A DNA stretch of 64,000 bases from Lactobacillus johnsonii (GTDB lineage: Bacteria; Bacillota; Bacilli; Lactobacillales; Lactobacillaceae): assembly GCF_013487865.1 (NCBI RefSeq), contig NZ_CP047409.1:806001-870000 (forward strand). Direction: 5' to 3'. Under the pieces are notes generated by a model, which was not told where the DNA came from, searched no databases, and saw only the letters and a program-made list of their open reading frames with translations. The position numbers and the translations under genes are program-made. Shown piece after piece: positions 36,255 to 45,508 of the stretch. Position 1 is the stretch's first letter, and each line of letters starts with the position of its first letter.

Positions 36255-36958
36255 TATCTTTTTGCCTTTCTATAACCAGCATTAATTGCGTCTTGTTCAC
36301 TGTTAAAGTAAACGGCATTAGCTGAATTCATATGGTAGCCTGCTTGACCAGGTACGTGGTAAATTTTTGAATTACTGTTTCCGACAATTGTTCCTTGGTT
36401 ACCAGTATAAAGATCACCTTGATTAGAAGAATCAGAAGAATTAGAAGAACTACTAGTATTTGCTTCCTGACGTTGAGCAGCTTTTTGTTGTTCTTCAGCT
36501 TCTTTTTGACGGGCTTTGGCCTCTTTTTTAGCTGCCGCTTCAGCCTTTTTTCTTGCTTGTTCAGCTTCTTGTTTTTGTTGTTCTTCTTTTTCTTGGTAGT
36601 CATCAAGTTGCTGCTTTAACTTGTCATATTCAGCTTGTTTATTCTTTTGTTCTTGTTTGAGAACCTTAGCTCTAGCTTTTTCTTTATTAAGTTCTTTAGT
36701 TCCAACTTTTTTAATGACCGTTTTATGAACTACTCTGCTGCTTTTGGCTGAGGCGTTCTCATTAATTGAAGTAGTGGTTGTACTGCTTGGGCTGAGCGCT
36801 AGACTTAGTAAAACTAATAAAGCGATTGTTACACAATTTGCCCAAAAAACTTGATGTTTGTTTTTCTTAAAAACAAATTTTTTTAGTAAATAATATGGAA
36901 TTAGATAAAACCAAAAGAGGATCCACATTATTATTTTGACAATATTATTTTTCATCAT
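36254..36958 (-). CDS. Membrane-anchored coiled-coil protein with C-terminal sunset domain
   Basis: The protein has about 234 residues. Two N-terminal membrane helices (LLLILFWFYLIPYYLL-like and NCVTIALLVLLSLAL) are followed by a long Lys/Glu/Gln-rich coiled coil (about 75-165), a Ser/Asn linker, and a C-terminal module IVGNSNSKIYHVPGQAGYH...AVYFNSEQDAINAGYRKAKR, which resembles the 'sunset' domain often found next to or fused with nucleases. Start chosen at 36958 because GGAG lies just upstream; an in-frame ATG at 36985 has no such site. Likely presents or holds the downstream nuclease at the cell surface. Confidence 0.78.
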   Translation of the reverse strand: MMKNNIVKIIMWILFWFYLIPYYLLKKFVFKKNKHQVFWANCVTIALLVLLSLALSPSSTTTTSINENASAKSSRVVHKTVIKKVGTKELNKEKARAKVLKQEQKNKQAEYDKLKQQLDDYQEKEEQQKQEAEQARKKAEAAAKKEAKARQKEAEEQQKAAQRQEANTSSSSNSSDSSNQGDLYTGNQGTIVGNSNSKIYHVPGQAGYHMNSANAVYFNSEQDAINAGYRKAKR

Positions 36959-37037
36959 TCTTTCTCCATTCTTAAATATCCTCATGTATCAGGATAATAT
37001 AATGATTTCGATAAGAAAATAAAAAATAAAAAAAGAC

Positions 37038-37357
37038 TTGACGAAAATTGATTAAGATTATAATATATTTTTAACAATTAACTTAAACATTTTGCTAGTT
37101 GAGTAAATTGGTAATGTTTTTTTAGAGAGTCTACGTGTGGTGGAAGTAGATAAAACAGCTAATTGAAGATGGACTAGAGATTAAAATGGTGGTAACGAAT
37201 TTTAATAATAAGTTATCAACGGAGTTGCGATCGTTAAAAACGCAAGGTAATTCTTAATGAAAATTAGGAGCTACTTACTAAGGTCATTTATGTGAGTAAA
37301 TGGCAAATTAAAGGTGGTAACGCGAGCACTCGTCCTTTTATGGATGAGTGCTTTTTT
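37038..37357 (+). promoter_or_regulatory. T-box riboswitch before metQNP
   Basis: The promoter is TTGACG (37038-37043), 15-bp spacer, TATAAT (37059-37064). The leader ends with the T-box sequence AAAGGTGGTAACGCG (37310-37324) and a terminator GCACTCGTCC/GGATGAGTGC (37326-37335 with 37342-37351) plus T run. Uncharged tRNA binding would favour the antiterminator. The genes below encode a methionine transporter, so a Met (ATG) specifier is expected; candidates are near 37168 and 37184, but I could not fold stem I with confidence. Confidence 0.85.
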
Positions 37358-37374
37358 GTTTGGAGGAAAGTACA

Positions 37375-38229
37375 ATGCATAAAAAGAGAATTAGAAATAG
37401 AATAATTTGGTCACTAGTGGCAGTTTTAATTGTAATTGCTGGATGGTTTAGTTTTGGTCCAACCAGTAACACTGCCAAGAATCAAAAAGAAGTAGTAGTG
37501 GGTGTAGTTGGTCAAACAAAGCAAGACGCTGAAATTTGGAAAAGTGTAGCAGAAACTGCTGAAGAAGAGTATGGTATAAAAATTAAAATTAAGAATTTTA
37601 CTGACTATAATCAACCAAATAAGGCACTTCAAAATGGTGATATTGATCTAAATGCTTTCCAGCACTATACATTTTTAAATGCATGGAATAAGGCAAATCA
37701 TGGTTCACTAGTCGCAATTGGGAATACTTATATTGCTCCAATCAGGTTGTATTCAAAGAAATATAAGAGCATTAAGGATTTGCCACAAGGTTCTACAATT
37801 GCAGTGCCAAATGATGCGTCTAATGAATCAAGAGCCTTATATGTCTTGAAAAATGCTGGACTAATTAACTTGAAAAAGGGCGTTAAACTTGCAACGGTAG
37901 CTGATATTACTTCAAATCCAAAGGGTCTAAAAATTAAAGAAGTTAGTGCAGAGCAAACAGCACGAGTAATTGATGATGTAGATGCAAGTATCGTTAATAA
38001 TACTTATGCCGTTCCTGCTAAATTAGGCGATAAGCAAACAATTTATATTGAGCCTTTGAATAAAGATTCTGAACAATGGATTAACATAATTGTTGCAAAT
38101 AAAAAAGATAGAAATAACAAAATTTACAAGGATTTAGTTAAGGCATATCAAACTGAAAAAACTAAGAAATTATCTGACAAGCTTTATGGCAAGACTGAAG
38201 TTGCAGCTTGGGGATTGAAATTAAAGTAA
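37375..38229 (+). CDS. metQ: Methionine ABC transporter, substrate-binding lipoprotein-family protein MetQ
   Basis: The protein has 284 residues with an N-terminal hydrophobic segment (about 9-25). NlpA/MetQ domain: [71 protein letters not shown]. No lipobox Cys is apparent after the hydrophobic segment, so it may be anchored by its helix. Start at the ATG behind GGAGGAAAG (37361-37369). First gene of metQNP under T-box control. Confidence 0.9.
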   Translation: MHKKRIRNRIIWSLVAVLIVIAGWFSFGPTSNTAKNQKEVVVGVVGQTKQDAEIWKSVAETAEEEYGIKIKIKNFTDYNQPNKALQNGDIDLNAFQHYTFLNAWNKANHGSLVAIGNTYIAPIRLYSKKYKSIKDLPQGSTIAVPNDASNESRALYVLKNAGLINLKKGVKLATVADITSNPKGLKIKEVSAEQTARVIDDVDASIVNNTYAVPAKLGDKQTIYIEPLNKDSEQWINIIVANKKDRNNKIYKDLVKAYQTEKTKKLSDKLYGKTEVAAWGLKLK

Positions 38230-38245
38230 GAGGGGGAGCAGTCTA

Positions 38246-39295
38246 ATGGCAGCACAAATTGATTTGAAAAATATTACCGTTCAATTTGGACAAAATAAAG
38301 CAGTTAACGATGTAAGTTTAGAAATAAATAAGGGTGATATTTACGGTGTAATTGGATTTTCTGGAGCCGGAAAATCCACTTTAGTAAGAACAATCAACTT
38401 ACTTCAATATCCTTCTGCTGGATCAGTAGAGATTAATGGAACGGTGTTGTTTAAAGACAATAAATTACAAATAAGCAAGAAGCAACTTCAAGAAAAAAGA
38501 CGGAAAATTGGGATGATTTTTCAAAATTTTAACCTATTGAATGAAGAAACTGTTATTGAAAATGTTGCTTTTGCATTGCAGCATAGTCGTTTATCTGACC
38601 AGGAATTAGAGAAAAAATCTCTCCATTTACTAGAATTAGTTGGCTTAAAAGATAAGGCAGATTTTTATCCGGCTCAATTATCTGGAGGTCAGCAACAGCG
38701 TGTAGCTATTGCGCGTGCCTTGGCCAATGATCCTGATATTTTGATTTCTGATGAGGCAACGAGTGCCCTTGATCCAAAAACTACTAATCAAATCTTAGAT
38801 TTATTATATGATCTAAATAAAAAATTAGGCCTAACTGTTGTTTTAATTACCCATGAAATGGATGCTGTAAAACGTGTAGCAAATAAAATTGCAGTAATGG
38901 AAAAGGGAAAAGTAATCGAAAAAGGTGAGTTGAGAGAGGTCTTCTTACATCCTCAAAAGCAACTTACGCGTCAATTTGTGGGTGGAGCTTTGCAGGCTCA
39001 ACATATTTTGAATACTTATAACTTTGATAAATTAGCCGAGAACGCAGAATTGTATCAATTAGTTTATAGCATCAATGATGTAACTAAATCAGTTGTGGCT
39101 GATTTAGATGTTTCATTGAATACAAAAGCAAGTATTTTATATGGAAATGTAGAAGTTCTAAGTGGTGAACCAATAGGAACGCTTGCAATTTTATTGAATT
39201 TAGATGAATTAAAGCAAAAAGAAGCTATTAAATTCTTGGAGAGTAAAAATGTCGTAGTAACGAAGTTAGATAAAGGAGTGCTGACTAATGATTAG
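38246..39295 (+). CDS. metN: Methionine ABC transporter ATPase MetN
   Basis: The protein has 349 residues. Walker A is GFSGAGKST, signature [17 protein letters not shown], and the Walker B region [15 protein letters not shown]. The C-terminal region (about 265-345) is the NIL regulatory domain, which binds methionine in relatives. RBS GGGGG upstream. Overlaps metP by 8 nt. Confidence 0.95.
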   Translation: MAAQIDLKNITVQFGQNKAVNDVSLEINKGDIYGVIGFSGAGKSTLVRTINLLQYPSAGSVEINGTVLFKDNKLQISKKQLQEKRRKIGMIFQNFNLLNEETVIENVAFALQHSRLSDQELEKKSLHLLELVGLKDKADFYPAQLSGGQQQRVAIARALANDPDILISDEATSALDPKTTNQILDLLYDLNKKLGLTVVLITHEMDAVKRVANKIAVMEKGKVIEKGELREVFLHPQKQLTRQFVGGALQAQHILNTYNFDKLAENAELYQLVYSINDVTKSVVADLDVSLNTKASILYGNVEVLSGEPIGTLAILLNLDELKQKEAIKFLESKNVVVTKLDKGVLTND

Positions 39296-39989
39296 TTTTT
39301 TCACTAAAAACTTTCCTAATGTAGTAGCCCTAGGTTGGGGCGGAGATGCTGGCTGGGGAACAGCTATTTTCCAAACCTTATTTATGACTTTTTGGTCAGC
39401 TATTTTTGGAGGAATTCTTGGCTTGATTTTTGGCTTATTACTAGTTTTAACAAAGCCAAAAGGAATTTTAGCTAATAAGGTAGTTTATTGGGTTGTTGAT
39501 AAAATCGTATCAATTTTTAGAGCTGTACCATTTATTATTTTGTTAGCATTTGTTGCTCCAGTCACCCAAAAAATTGTTGGAACTCAAATTGGGATGAAAG
39601 CAGCTTTAGTGCCATTAACTTTAGGTGTTTTTCCCTTTTTTGCTAGACAAGTTCAAGTTGCACTTGAAAGTGTTGATAAAGGAAAGATTGAAGCTGCAGA
39701 AGCATTAGGTGCTTCAACCAAAGATATTATTTTTGACGTATATTTAAGAGAAAGTCGCTCTGAACTAGCTCGAGTTTCAACCGTGACTTTGATTAGTTTA
39801 ATTGGTTTAACTGCAATGGCAGGAGCTGTTGGTGCTGGCGGATTAGGTAATACAGCTATTTCATATGGATACAATAGATTTAATAATGATGTGACCTTAG
39901 TAGCAACTTTATTAGTTTTATTATTGGTATTGATTGTTCAAGTGGTTGGAGACCTAGTTGCTAAGAAGTTGAATCATCAAGAACGATAA
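39288..39989 (+). CDS. metP: Methionine ABC transporter permease MetP/MetI
   Basis: The protein has 233 residues and about five membrane helices. The EAA loop is visible in [24 protein letters not shown], and [15 protein letters not shown] is typical of MetI permeases. Completes the importer with MetQ and MetN. Confidence 0.94.
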   Translation: MISFFTKNFPNVVALGWGGDAGWGTAIFQTLFMTFWSAIFGGILGLIFGLLLVLTKPKGILANKVVYWVVDKIVSIFRAVPFIILLAFVAPVTQKIVGTQIGMKAALVPLTLGVFPFFARQVQVALESVDKGKIEAAEALGASTKDIIFDVYLRESRSELARVSTVTLISLIGLTAMAGAVGAGGLGNTAISYGYNRFNNDVTLVATLLVLLLVLIVQVVGDLVAKKLNHQER

Positions 39990-40040
39990 GCGTATAGCAT
40001 TGAAAAAGTATTTTTAGTATAATTTAATACAATTATATTA

Positions 40041-40066
40041 GCGAAGAATTATATTCTCCGCTTTTT
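40041..40066 (+). terminator. Terminator after metQNP
   Basis: GCGAAGAAT (40041-40049) pairs with ATTCTCCGC (40053-40061), followed by five T residues. Confidence 0.85.
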
Positions 40067-40126
40067 GTATGCCCTTTCATTTAAATGTAGCCTATAATGA
40101 AGATAATGAAAACGGAGGACAAAAAT

Positions 40127-41533
40127 ATGGTGAAAAAAGGTTATCGTGTTGAAAGTGATACATTAGGCCCAGTAGAAATTCCTGAAAAGGCATTGTGGGG
40201 TCCACAAACACAAAGAAGTAAGGATAATTTCCATACTGGAGCGTTAATGCCAATTGGTATTATTCGTGCACTTCTTCAAATAAAGCTAGCTGCTGCTCAA
40301 GCTAATATTGAAGCAGGAACTGAAACAGAAGAAAAAGGACGTGCCATTATTGAAGCAATTCATCAGCTACTTGATTTAAACAATGAAGAATTGCAACCAT
40401 ATTTTCCATTGCATGTCTATCAAACTGGATCAGGTACCCAAACTAATATGAATGTTAATGAAGTGGTGGCTAATCTTGCTAATAAAAATAATCCCGGTTT
40501 AGATATTTTACCTAATGATGACGTGAACATGGGACAATCATCAAATGATACTTTTCCAACTGCAATGAATTTAGTTGCAACACAAGCGTTAGACGACTTA
40601 AAACCTTCTATTAAACACTTGATTAAAGAACTAAAAGTGAAACAAGATGAGTATTGGACAACGGTTAAAGTAGGAAGAACCCACTTGCAAGATGCGGTTC
40701 CATTGACTTTTGGTCAGGAACTATCAGGCTATATTTCTGCTCTTAATCATGATTTATCCTACATTAACGAGTTAGAAGAAACACTTTATGAATTACCAAT
40801 TGGAGGAACTGCTGTTGGCACTGGACTTAATGCAGCTCCTGGTATGGCAGAAGATATCGCTGAGCGTTTATCAAGAAAGTATGGACATAATTTTAAAGTT
40901 GATACAAATAAATTCTTTGGTTTAGCAAATCACTCAGGCTTAAATGTTGTGCATGGCGCTTTAAAAGCTTTGGCAGCTGATATGTTCAAAATTTCTCAAG
41001 ATATTCGTTTCTTAGGATCTGGCCCAAGAGCTGGTTTAGGAGAACTTAATTTACCTGCAAACGAACCTGGTTCATCAATTATGCCAGGTAAAGTAAATCC
41101 GACTCAAGCAGAAGCTGTTACCATGGCATGTTTGAGAGTCTTTGGAAATGATACAACTATTACTATGGCTGCATCTCAAGGAAACTTTGAAATGAATGTC
41201 TTTAAGCCAGTGATGATTGCAGCATTTTTAGAGTCTGCCAATGTTTTATCTGGAACTATTTCTGGCTTTGCAGATAAGATGATTCATGGTATGACTGTTA
41301 ATAAAGAAAGAATGGCTAAGGATGTAGCAAATTCATTAATGACAGTTACTGCACTTTCACCACATATTGGTTACCATGAAGCTGCTACTATTGCACAGAC
41401 TGCAGCTAAAAATAATACGACTTTGCGTACAGCAGCTTTAAAGAGCGGCTTAGTTACTAAAGAACAATATGATAAGTGGATGAAACCAATTACCATGACT
41501 AATGCAATGAATACTAAGCCAATTGATGATTAG
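40127..41533 (+). CDS. fumC: Class II fumarate hydratase
   Basis: The protein has 468 residues. Hallmarks: GSGTQTNMNVNEVVAN, GRTHLQDAVPLTFGQE, and the signature GSSIMPGKVNPTQAEAV with its mobile Ser loop. It interconverts malate and fumarate. Start placed at 40127 behind GGAGG; a start at 40097 lacks a site and lies at a TATAAT (40093-40098) that looks like the -10. First gene of fumC-frdA, with the malate-dehydrogenase-like gene next. Confidence 0.95.
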   Translation: MVKKGYRVESDTLGPVEIPEKALWGPQTQRSKDNFHTGALMPIGIIRALLQIKLAAAQANIEAGTETEEKGRAIIEAIHQLLDLNNEELQPYFPLHVYQTGSGTQTNMNVNEVVANLANKNNPGLDILPNDDVNMGQSSNDTFPTAMNLVATQALDDLKPSIKHLIKELKVKQDEYWTTVKVGRTHLQDAVPLTFGQELSGYISALNHDLSYINELEETLYELPIGGTAVGTGLNAAPGMAEDIAERLSRKYGHNFKVDTNKFFGLANHSGLNVVHGALKALAADMFKISQDIRFLGSGPRAGLGELNLPANEPGSSIMPGKVNPTQAEAVTMACLRVFGNDTTITMAASQGNFEMNVFKPVMIAAFLESANVLSGTISGFADKMIHGMTVNKERMAKDVANSLMTVTALSPHIGYHEAATIAQTAAKNNTTLRTAALKSGLVTKEQYDKWMKPITMTNAMNTKPIDD

Positions 41534-41547
41534 AAGAAGGAATAAGA

Positions 41548-42921
41548 ATGGGATATAAATTTCCAACACAAACAGTAGATAAGTTACAAAAAGAATATGA
41601 TGCAATTATTGTCGGAAGCGGTGGTACAGGATTAGCCGCAGCTATTCAAGCACAGCAATATGGTTTGAATGTTGCAATTTTAGAAAAGAATGGCTTTTTA
41701 GGTGGAAACACTATGAGAGCTAGTTCTGGTATGAATGCTGCTGAAAGTATTGTTCAAGCTCGTTTAGGTGTAAACGATAGTATGCAAAAATTTTATGATG
41801 AGACGCTAAAAGGTGGCGGCTACATGAATGACCGTGAAATGCTACATTATTTTGTCGAGCATGCACCTTTGGCTATTGCGTGGCTTGAAGACTTAGGAAT
41901 TAAAGTAGATGATTTAACAATTACAGGTGGTATGTCCAAAAAACGTACACACCGTCCATCTTCAATGGCACCAATTGGCGCATTTTTAGTTAATAATTTA
42001 CTTAAAATTGCTGATGAAAAGAATATTCCAATTTTTACTGATGCTAAGGTGACTAAATTATTACAAGATGACAACAAGAAAATTAATGGAGTAGAAGTTA
42101 ATAATGATCGGCAAGTAAAAGCTAAAGCAGTTTTACTTGCTACTGGTGGTTTTGGTGCTTCTAAAGATTTAATCGCTAAGTATCGACCAGATTTGCGTAA
42201 CTATAAGACAACTAATCAACCTGGTGCGACTGGAGACGGCTTAAAATTAGCTAATAAAGTGGGAGCACAACTTGAGCAATTAGAGTTAGTCCAAGTTCAC
42301 CCTACAGTTCAACAAGATACAGATCATGCGTATTTAATTGGTGAAGCAGTACGCGGTGAAGGAGCTATTTTAGTTGATCATCAAGGTAAGAGATTTGTTA
42401 ATGAATTGAATACGCGAAAGATCGTATCAAATGCGATTACCCACACTCCAGAACATTCGGCATATTTGATCTTTGACCAAGGAGTTAGGGATAGGGTTAA
42501 GGCAATTGAATTTTATGATTCAATTAATTTAGTTGTTCATGGAAACACTATTGAAGAATTAGCTGAAAACATTAAAGTGCCCATTTCCAACCTTGAAGAA
42601 ACACTTAAAAATTGGAATAAAGCAGTAGCAAATAATGATGATACAAAATTTGGCCGTACTACTGGAATGGCTGAGTTAGACCACGCACCATATTATGCAA
42701 TTCATATTGCACCTGCAATTCATTACACAATGGGTGGAATTCATGTGGCACCTGATACCCGTGTCTATGATACTAACGGAAACTTTATTTCTGGTTTATA
42801 TGCTGCTGGTGAAGTTAGTGGTGGCTTACACGGTAACAATCGAATTGGTGGTAATTCGATTGCTGAAACAATTATTTTTGGTCGTGAAGCTGGAAAAGCA
42901 ATGGCAGATTTAATTAAATAA
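41548..42921 (+). CDS. Fumarate reductase flavoprotein subunit (soluble flavocytochrome c-like)
   Basis: The protein has 457 residues. N-terminal FAD site AIIVGSGGTGLAAAIQAQQYG, then GGNTMRASSGMNAA; the C-terminal active-site and FAD region is HYTMGGIHVAPDTRV ... GLYAAGEVSGGLHGNNRIGGNSIAE. There is no heme-binding or Fe-S partner gene nearby and no Tat or Sec signal, so this is the single-chain cytoplasmic type. Reduces fumarate to succinate, following fumarase by 14 nt. Confidence 0.9.
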   Translation: MGYKFPTQTVDKLQKEYDAIIVGSGGTGLAAAIQAQQYGLNVAILEKNGFLGGNTMRASSGMNAAESIVQARLGVNDSMQKFYDETLKGGGYMNDREMLHYFVEHAPLAIAWLEDLGIKVDDLTITGGMSKKRTHRPSSMAPIGAFLVNNLLKIADEKNIPIFTDAKVTKLLQDDNKKINGVEVNNDRQVKAKAVLLATGGFGASKDLIAKYRPDLRNYKTTNQPGATGDGLKLANKVGAQLEQLELVQVHPTVQQDTDHAYLIGEAVRGEGAILVDHQGKRFVNELNTRKIVSNAITHTPEHSAYLIFDQGVRDRVKAIEFYDSINLVVHGNTIEELAENIKVPISNLEETLKNWNKAVANNDDTKFGRTTGMAELDHAPYYAIHIAPAIHYTMGGIHVAPDTRVYDTNGNFISGLYAAGEVSGGLHGNNRIGGNSIAETIIFGREAGKAMADLIK

Positions 42922-42931
42922 AGCGCTTTCA
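42918..42931 (+). promoter_or_regulatory. cre-like site before the malate-dehydrogenase-like gene
   Basis: ATAAAGCGCTTTCA matches the CcpA consensus TGWAANCGNTNWCA except the first two bases, and overlaps the frdA stop codon. Suggests carbon-catabolite control of the third gene. Confidence 0.4.
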
Positions 42932-43000
42932 ATAGAAAGGCTATTTGTGTATACTTAAAGTGTAGAACTTAAGCTTTCATTTAAAGGAGTATATATAAAA

Positions 43001-43927
43001 ATGAGTCGTAGAAAAGTATTTTTAGTTGGTGACGGCCGTGTTGGTTCGACCTTTGCAAATGACTTATTGCAAAATGTTAGAATTGATGAATTGGTAATTT
43101 GTGATGTAGTCAAAAAAATTACTGAAGGGGATGTCTTAGATTTAGAAGATCTAGCCCCATTTGTTGGTCAATGCACAGTTAAGAGTGGGGATTATAGTGA
43201 TGCAAAAGATGCAGATATTGCTGTAATTACTGCTGGAGCTGCAAGAAAGCCTGGAATGACTAGACTAGATTTGGTAAAAACTAATGTTAAAATTTTAGAA
43301 TCAATCATAAAACCAATTGTAGAATCTGGTTTTAACGGTATTTTTGTCGTTTCTGCTAATCCAGTAGATATTTTAACTACTTTAACTCAAAAGTTATCTG
43401 GTTTTCCTAAGAATAAAGTTATCGGAACCGGTACATCCCTTGATACAGCTCGCTTGCGTGTGGCTTTATCACATAAGACTGGTGTTAATGTTGATCATAT
43501 TGATGCTTATGTTTTAGGTGAACATGGTGATACATCTTTTGAAAACTTTGATGAAGCAATTATTGATCATAAGCCTCTTCGTTCTTATAAAGAATTAGAT
43601 GAAGAAACATTGGTTGAATTAGAGACTGATGTTCGTAAAAAGGGTGGTAAGATCATTGCTAATAAGGGAGCAACTTTTTATGGCGTTGCAATGTGCTTAA
43701 CACAAATCTGTAAGGCAATCTTAGAAAATAAAGCTCTAGTGATGCCCCTATCTGCACCAATGACTGGAGAATACGGTATTCATGATCTTTACCTAGGAAG
43801 CCCAGCTGTAGTTACCGCTAATGGAATTAGTGATGTGATTGAGCTTCACTTATCAGAAGATGAAAAGAAGAAAATGGCTTATTCAGCAGCTAAGATGAAG
43901 GAAGTTGTTGACGGAATTGACCTTTAA
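43001..43927 (+). CDS. LDH/MDH-superfamily dehydrogenase, predicted malate dehydrogenase
   Basis: The protein has 308 residues. NAD motif VGDGRVG (9-15), Asp35 for NADH, catalytic GEHGDTSF and DTARLR. In the substrate-specificity loop it reads GAARKPGMTR (79-88): Arg82 stands where lactate dehydrogenases have Gln (GAPQKPGETR), a change known to convert LDH to MDH activity. With fumarase and fumarate reductase just upstream, oxaloacetate is the likely substrate. An L-2-hydroxyacid dehydrogenase of other specificity remains possible. Confidence 0.82.
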   Translation: MSRRKVFLVGDGRVGSTFANDLLQNVRIDELVICDVVKKITEGDVLDLEDLAPFVGQCTVKSGDYSDAKDADIAVITAGAARKPGMTRLDLVKTNVKILESIIKPIVESGFNGIFVVSANPVDILTTLTQKLSGFPKNKVIGTGTSLDTARLRVALSHKTGVNVDHIDAYVLGEHGDTSFENFDEAIIDHKPLRSYKELDEETLVELETDVRKKGGKIIANKGATFYGVAMCLTQICKAILENKALVMPLSAPMTGEYGIHDLYLGSPAVVTANGISDVIELHLSEDEKKKMAYSAAKMKEVVDGIDL

Positions 43928-43950
43928 ACAATAATTTTAATAATTAAAAG

Positions 43951-43987
43951 CGTCTTGTACTTAAGTTGAGAGTGCAAGACGTTTTTT
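43951..43987 (+). terminator. Terminator after the dehydrogenase gene
   Basis: CGTCTTGTAC (43951-43960) pairs with GTGCAAGACG (43972-43981), followed by a T run. Confidence 0.9.
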
Positions 43988-44035
43988 GTGTGATAAAATT
44001 TTAAAGGTATGATATTTAATCAAAGTTTGGGGACT

Positions 44036-45418
44036 ATGAAAGTGAACAGTAAAGAAAGTAAAAATGAACGTGTAAATCAGCTCCATCATCAACATACTTT
44101 GTCGCATCATCATCATATGCGAATTCGGTGGCAGGATTTTTTTACTAGTGATAATATTACACCTGCTAAAAATGCGACTTTGGCCGAACGATCGGTAATT
44201 GTAGGGCATATTGGGATGATGCTTCTCTCTTGTGGGACCGGAGCGTGGCGTGTAAGATCAGCGATGAATACAATTGCTCGCTGTTTAGATATGACATGCA
44301 GCACGGATATTGGACTTGTTTCAATTGAATATACTTGTGTTGATGCGGATGGTAAGAGCTATACTCAAGCTCTAAGCTTACCATCAACAGGAGTGAATAC
44401 GACTAAGTTGGACCGTATGGAAAACTTTGTTAGTCAGTTTAAAAAAGATAACGGAAATTGGACGATTGGGCAAATTCATAACCGATTAGAAGAGATTTCG
44501 ACAATGAAATCGCAATATGCTCCGTGGCAAGTTGGACTGGCTGCTGGTCTTGCATGTGCAGGATTTATTTTTTTACTAGGTGGCGGAATTTTTGAAGTTA
44601 TTTGTGCTTTTTTAGGTGCAGGTTGCGGAAATTATATTCGTCGAAAAATGATTGATCGACATTTAACTATTTTAGCTAACATTACAGTAGCAGTTGCTGT
44701 AGCCTGCGCGGTATATGTGGGTAGTTTTTACTTAATTAGACTATTTTATCCAGTTAGCCTTCATCATTTAGATGGATACATTGGAGCCATGCTCTTTGTG
44801 ATTCCAGGTTTTCCATTTATTACATCTGGACTAGATATTTCTAAGCTTGATATGAGATCAGGATTAGAGAGAATGGCTTATGCAATAATGATTATTGTTG
44901 TTGCAACTGCAGTTGGTTGGGTAATGGCTTTGATATTGAACCTGCATCCGCAAAACTTTGAGAAATTAGGACTAACACCATTAGTTTTAACTCTTTTAAG
45001 ATTAGTTGCTAGTTTCTGCGGAGTTTTTGGCTTCTCAATTATGTTTAATTCTAGAATTCCAATGGCAACTGTTGCAGGGATTTCCGGAGCTATAGCAAAT
45101 ACTTTACGCTTAAGTTTGGTTGATTGGTCAAATGTTCCACCGGCTGTGGCTGCTTTTATCGGAGCTTTTGTTGCAGGAATGTTAGCTTCAATTATTAGAC
45201 GTAAAACCGGTTTCCCTAGAATTGCTATTACGGTGCCGTCAATTGTAATTATGGTGCCGGGACTATATATGTACCGAGCTATGTTTAACTTAGGATTAAC
45301 GTCATTAAATGCAGGAGCCTTATGGATGGTTCAAGCTTTAATGATTGTAATTTGTTTACCATTAGGTTTAATTGCAGCCCGGATTTTAATGGATAAAGAC
45401 TGGCGGCATGCCGGATAG
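44036..45418 (+). CDS. Threonine/serine exporter family protein (ThrE-like)
   Basis: The protein has about 460 residues. A hydrophilic N-terminal half with the conserved GTGAWRVRSAMNTIAR segment is followed by about ten helices, the ThrE (DUF1212 plus DUF3815) fused layout. The first 30 residues are His-rich (HHQHTLSHHHH). GGGGA lies before the ATG at 44036; the in-frame ATG at 44009 has AAAGGT only one base away, so it is less likely. Confidence 0.85.
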   Translation: MKVNSKESKNERVNQLHHQHTLSHHHHMRIRWQDFFTSDNITPAKNATLAERSVIVGHIGMMLLSCGTGAWRVRSAMNTIARCLDMTCSTDIGLVSIEYTCVDADGKSYTQALSLPSTGVNTTKLDRMENFVSQFKKDNGNWTIGQIHNRLEEISTMKSQYAPWQVGLAAGLACAGFIFLLGGGIFEVICAFLGAGCGNYIRRKMIDRHLTILANITVAVAVACAVYVGSFYLIRLFYPVSLHHLDGYIGAMLFVIPGFPFITSGLDISKLDMRSGLERMAYAIMIIVVATAVGWVMALILNLHPQNFEKLGLTPLVLTLLRLVASFCGVFGFSIMFNSRIPMATVAGISGAIANTLRLSLVDWSNVPPAVAAFIGAFVAGMLASIIRRKTGFPRIAITVPSIVIMVPGLYMYRAMFNLGLTSLNAGALWMVQALMIVICLPLGLIAARILMDKDWRHAG

Positions 45419-45427
45419 ATTTTTATT

Positions 45428-45467
45428 AAAAAGTTGTCATGGAATTTAAACTATGACAACTTTTTTC
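45428..45467 (+). terminator. Terminator after the thrE-like gene
   Basis: AAAAAGTTGTCAT (45428-45440) pairs with ATGACAACTTTTT (45453-45465). Confidence 0.9.
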
Positions 45468-45508
45468 GTATAATTAATAGAACAAGAGAATTAAAGAGTG
45501 AGTGAAAA

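Noticed and set aside
36328..36619. Lys-rich minus-strand frame and Phe/Leu-rich plus-strand frame over the sunset-domain gene
   Set aside because: Both are by-products of the repetitive AAG/GAA coiled-coil coding region.
44009..44035. An earlier ATG for the ThrE-like protein
   Set aside because: Its only purine-rich motif lies one base upstream, too close. GGGGA is well placed for the ATG at 44036.
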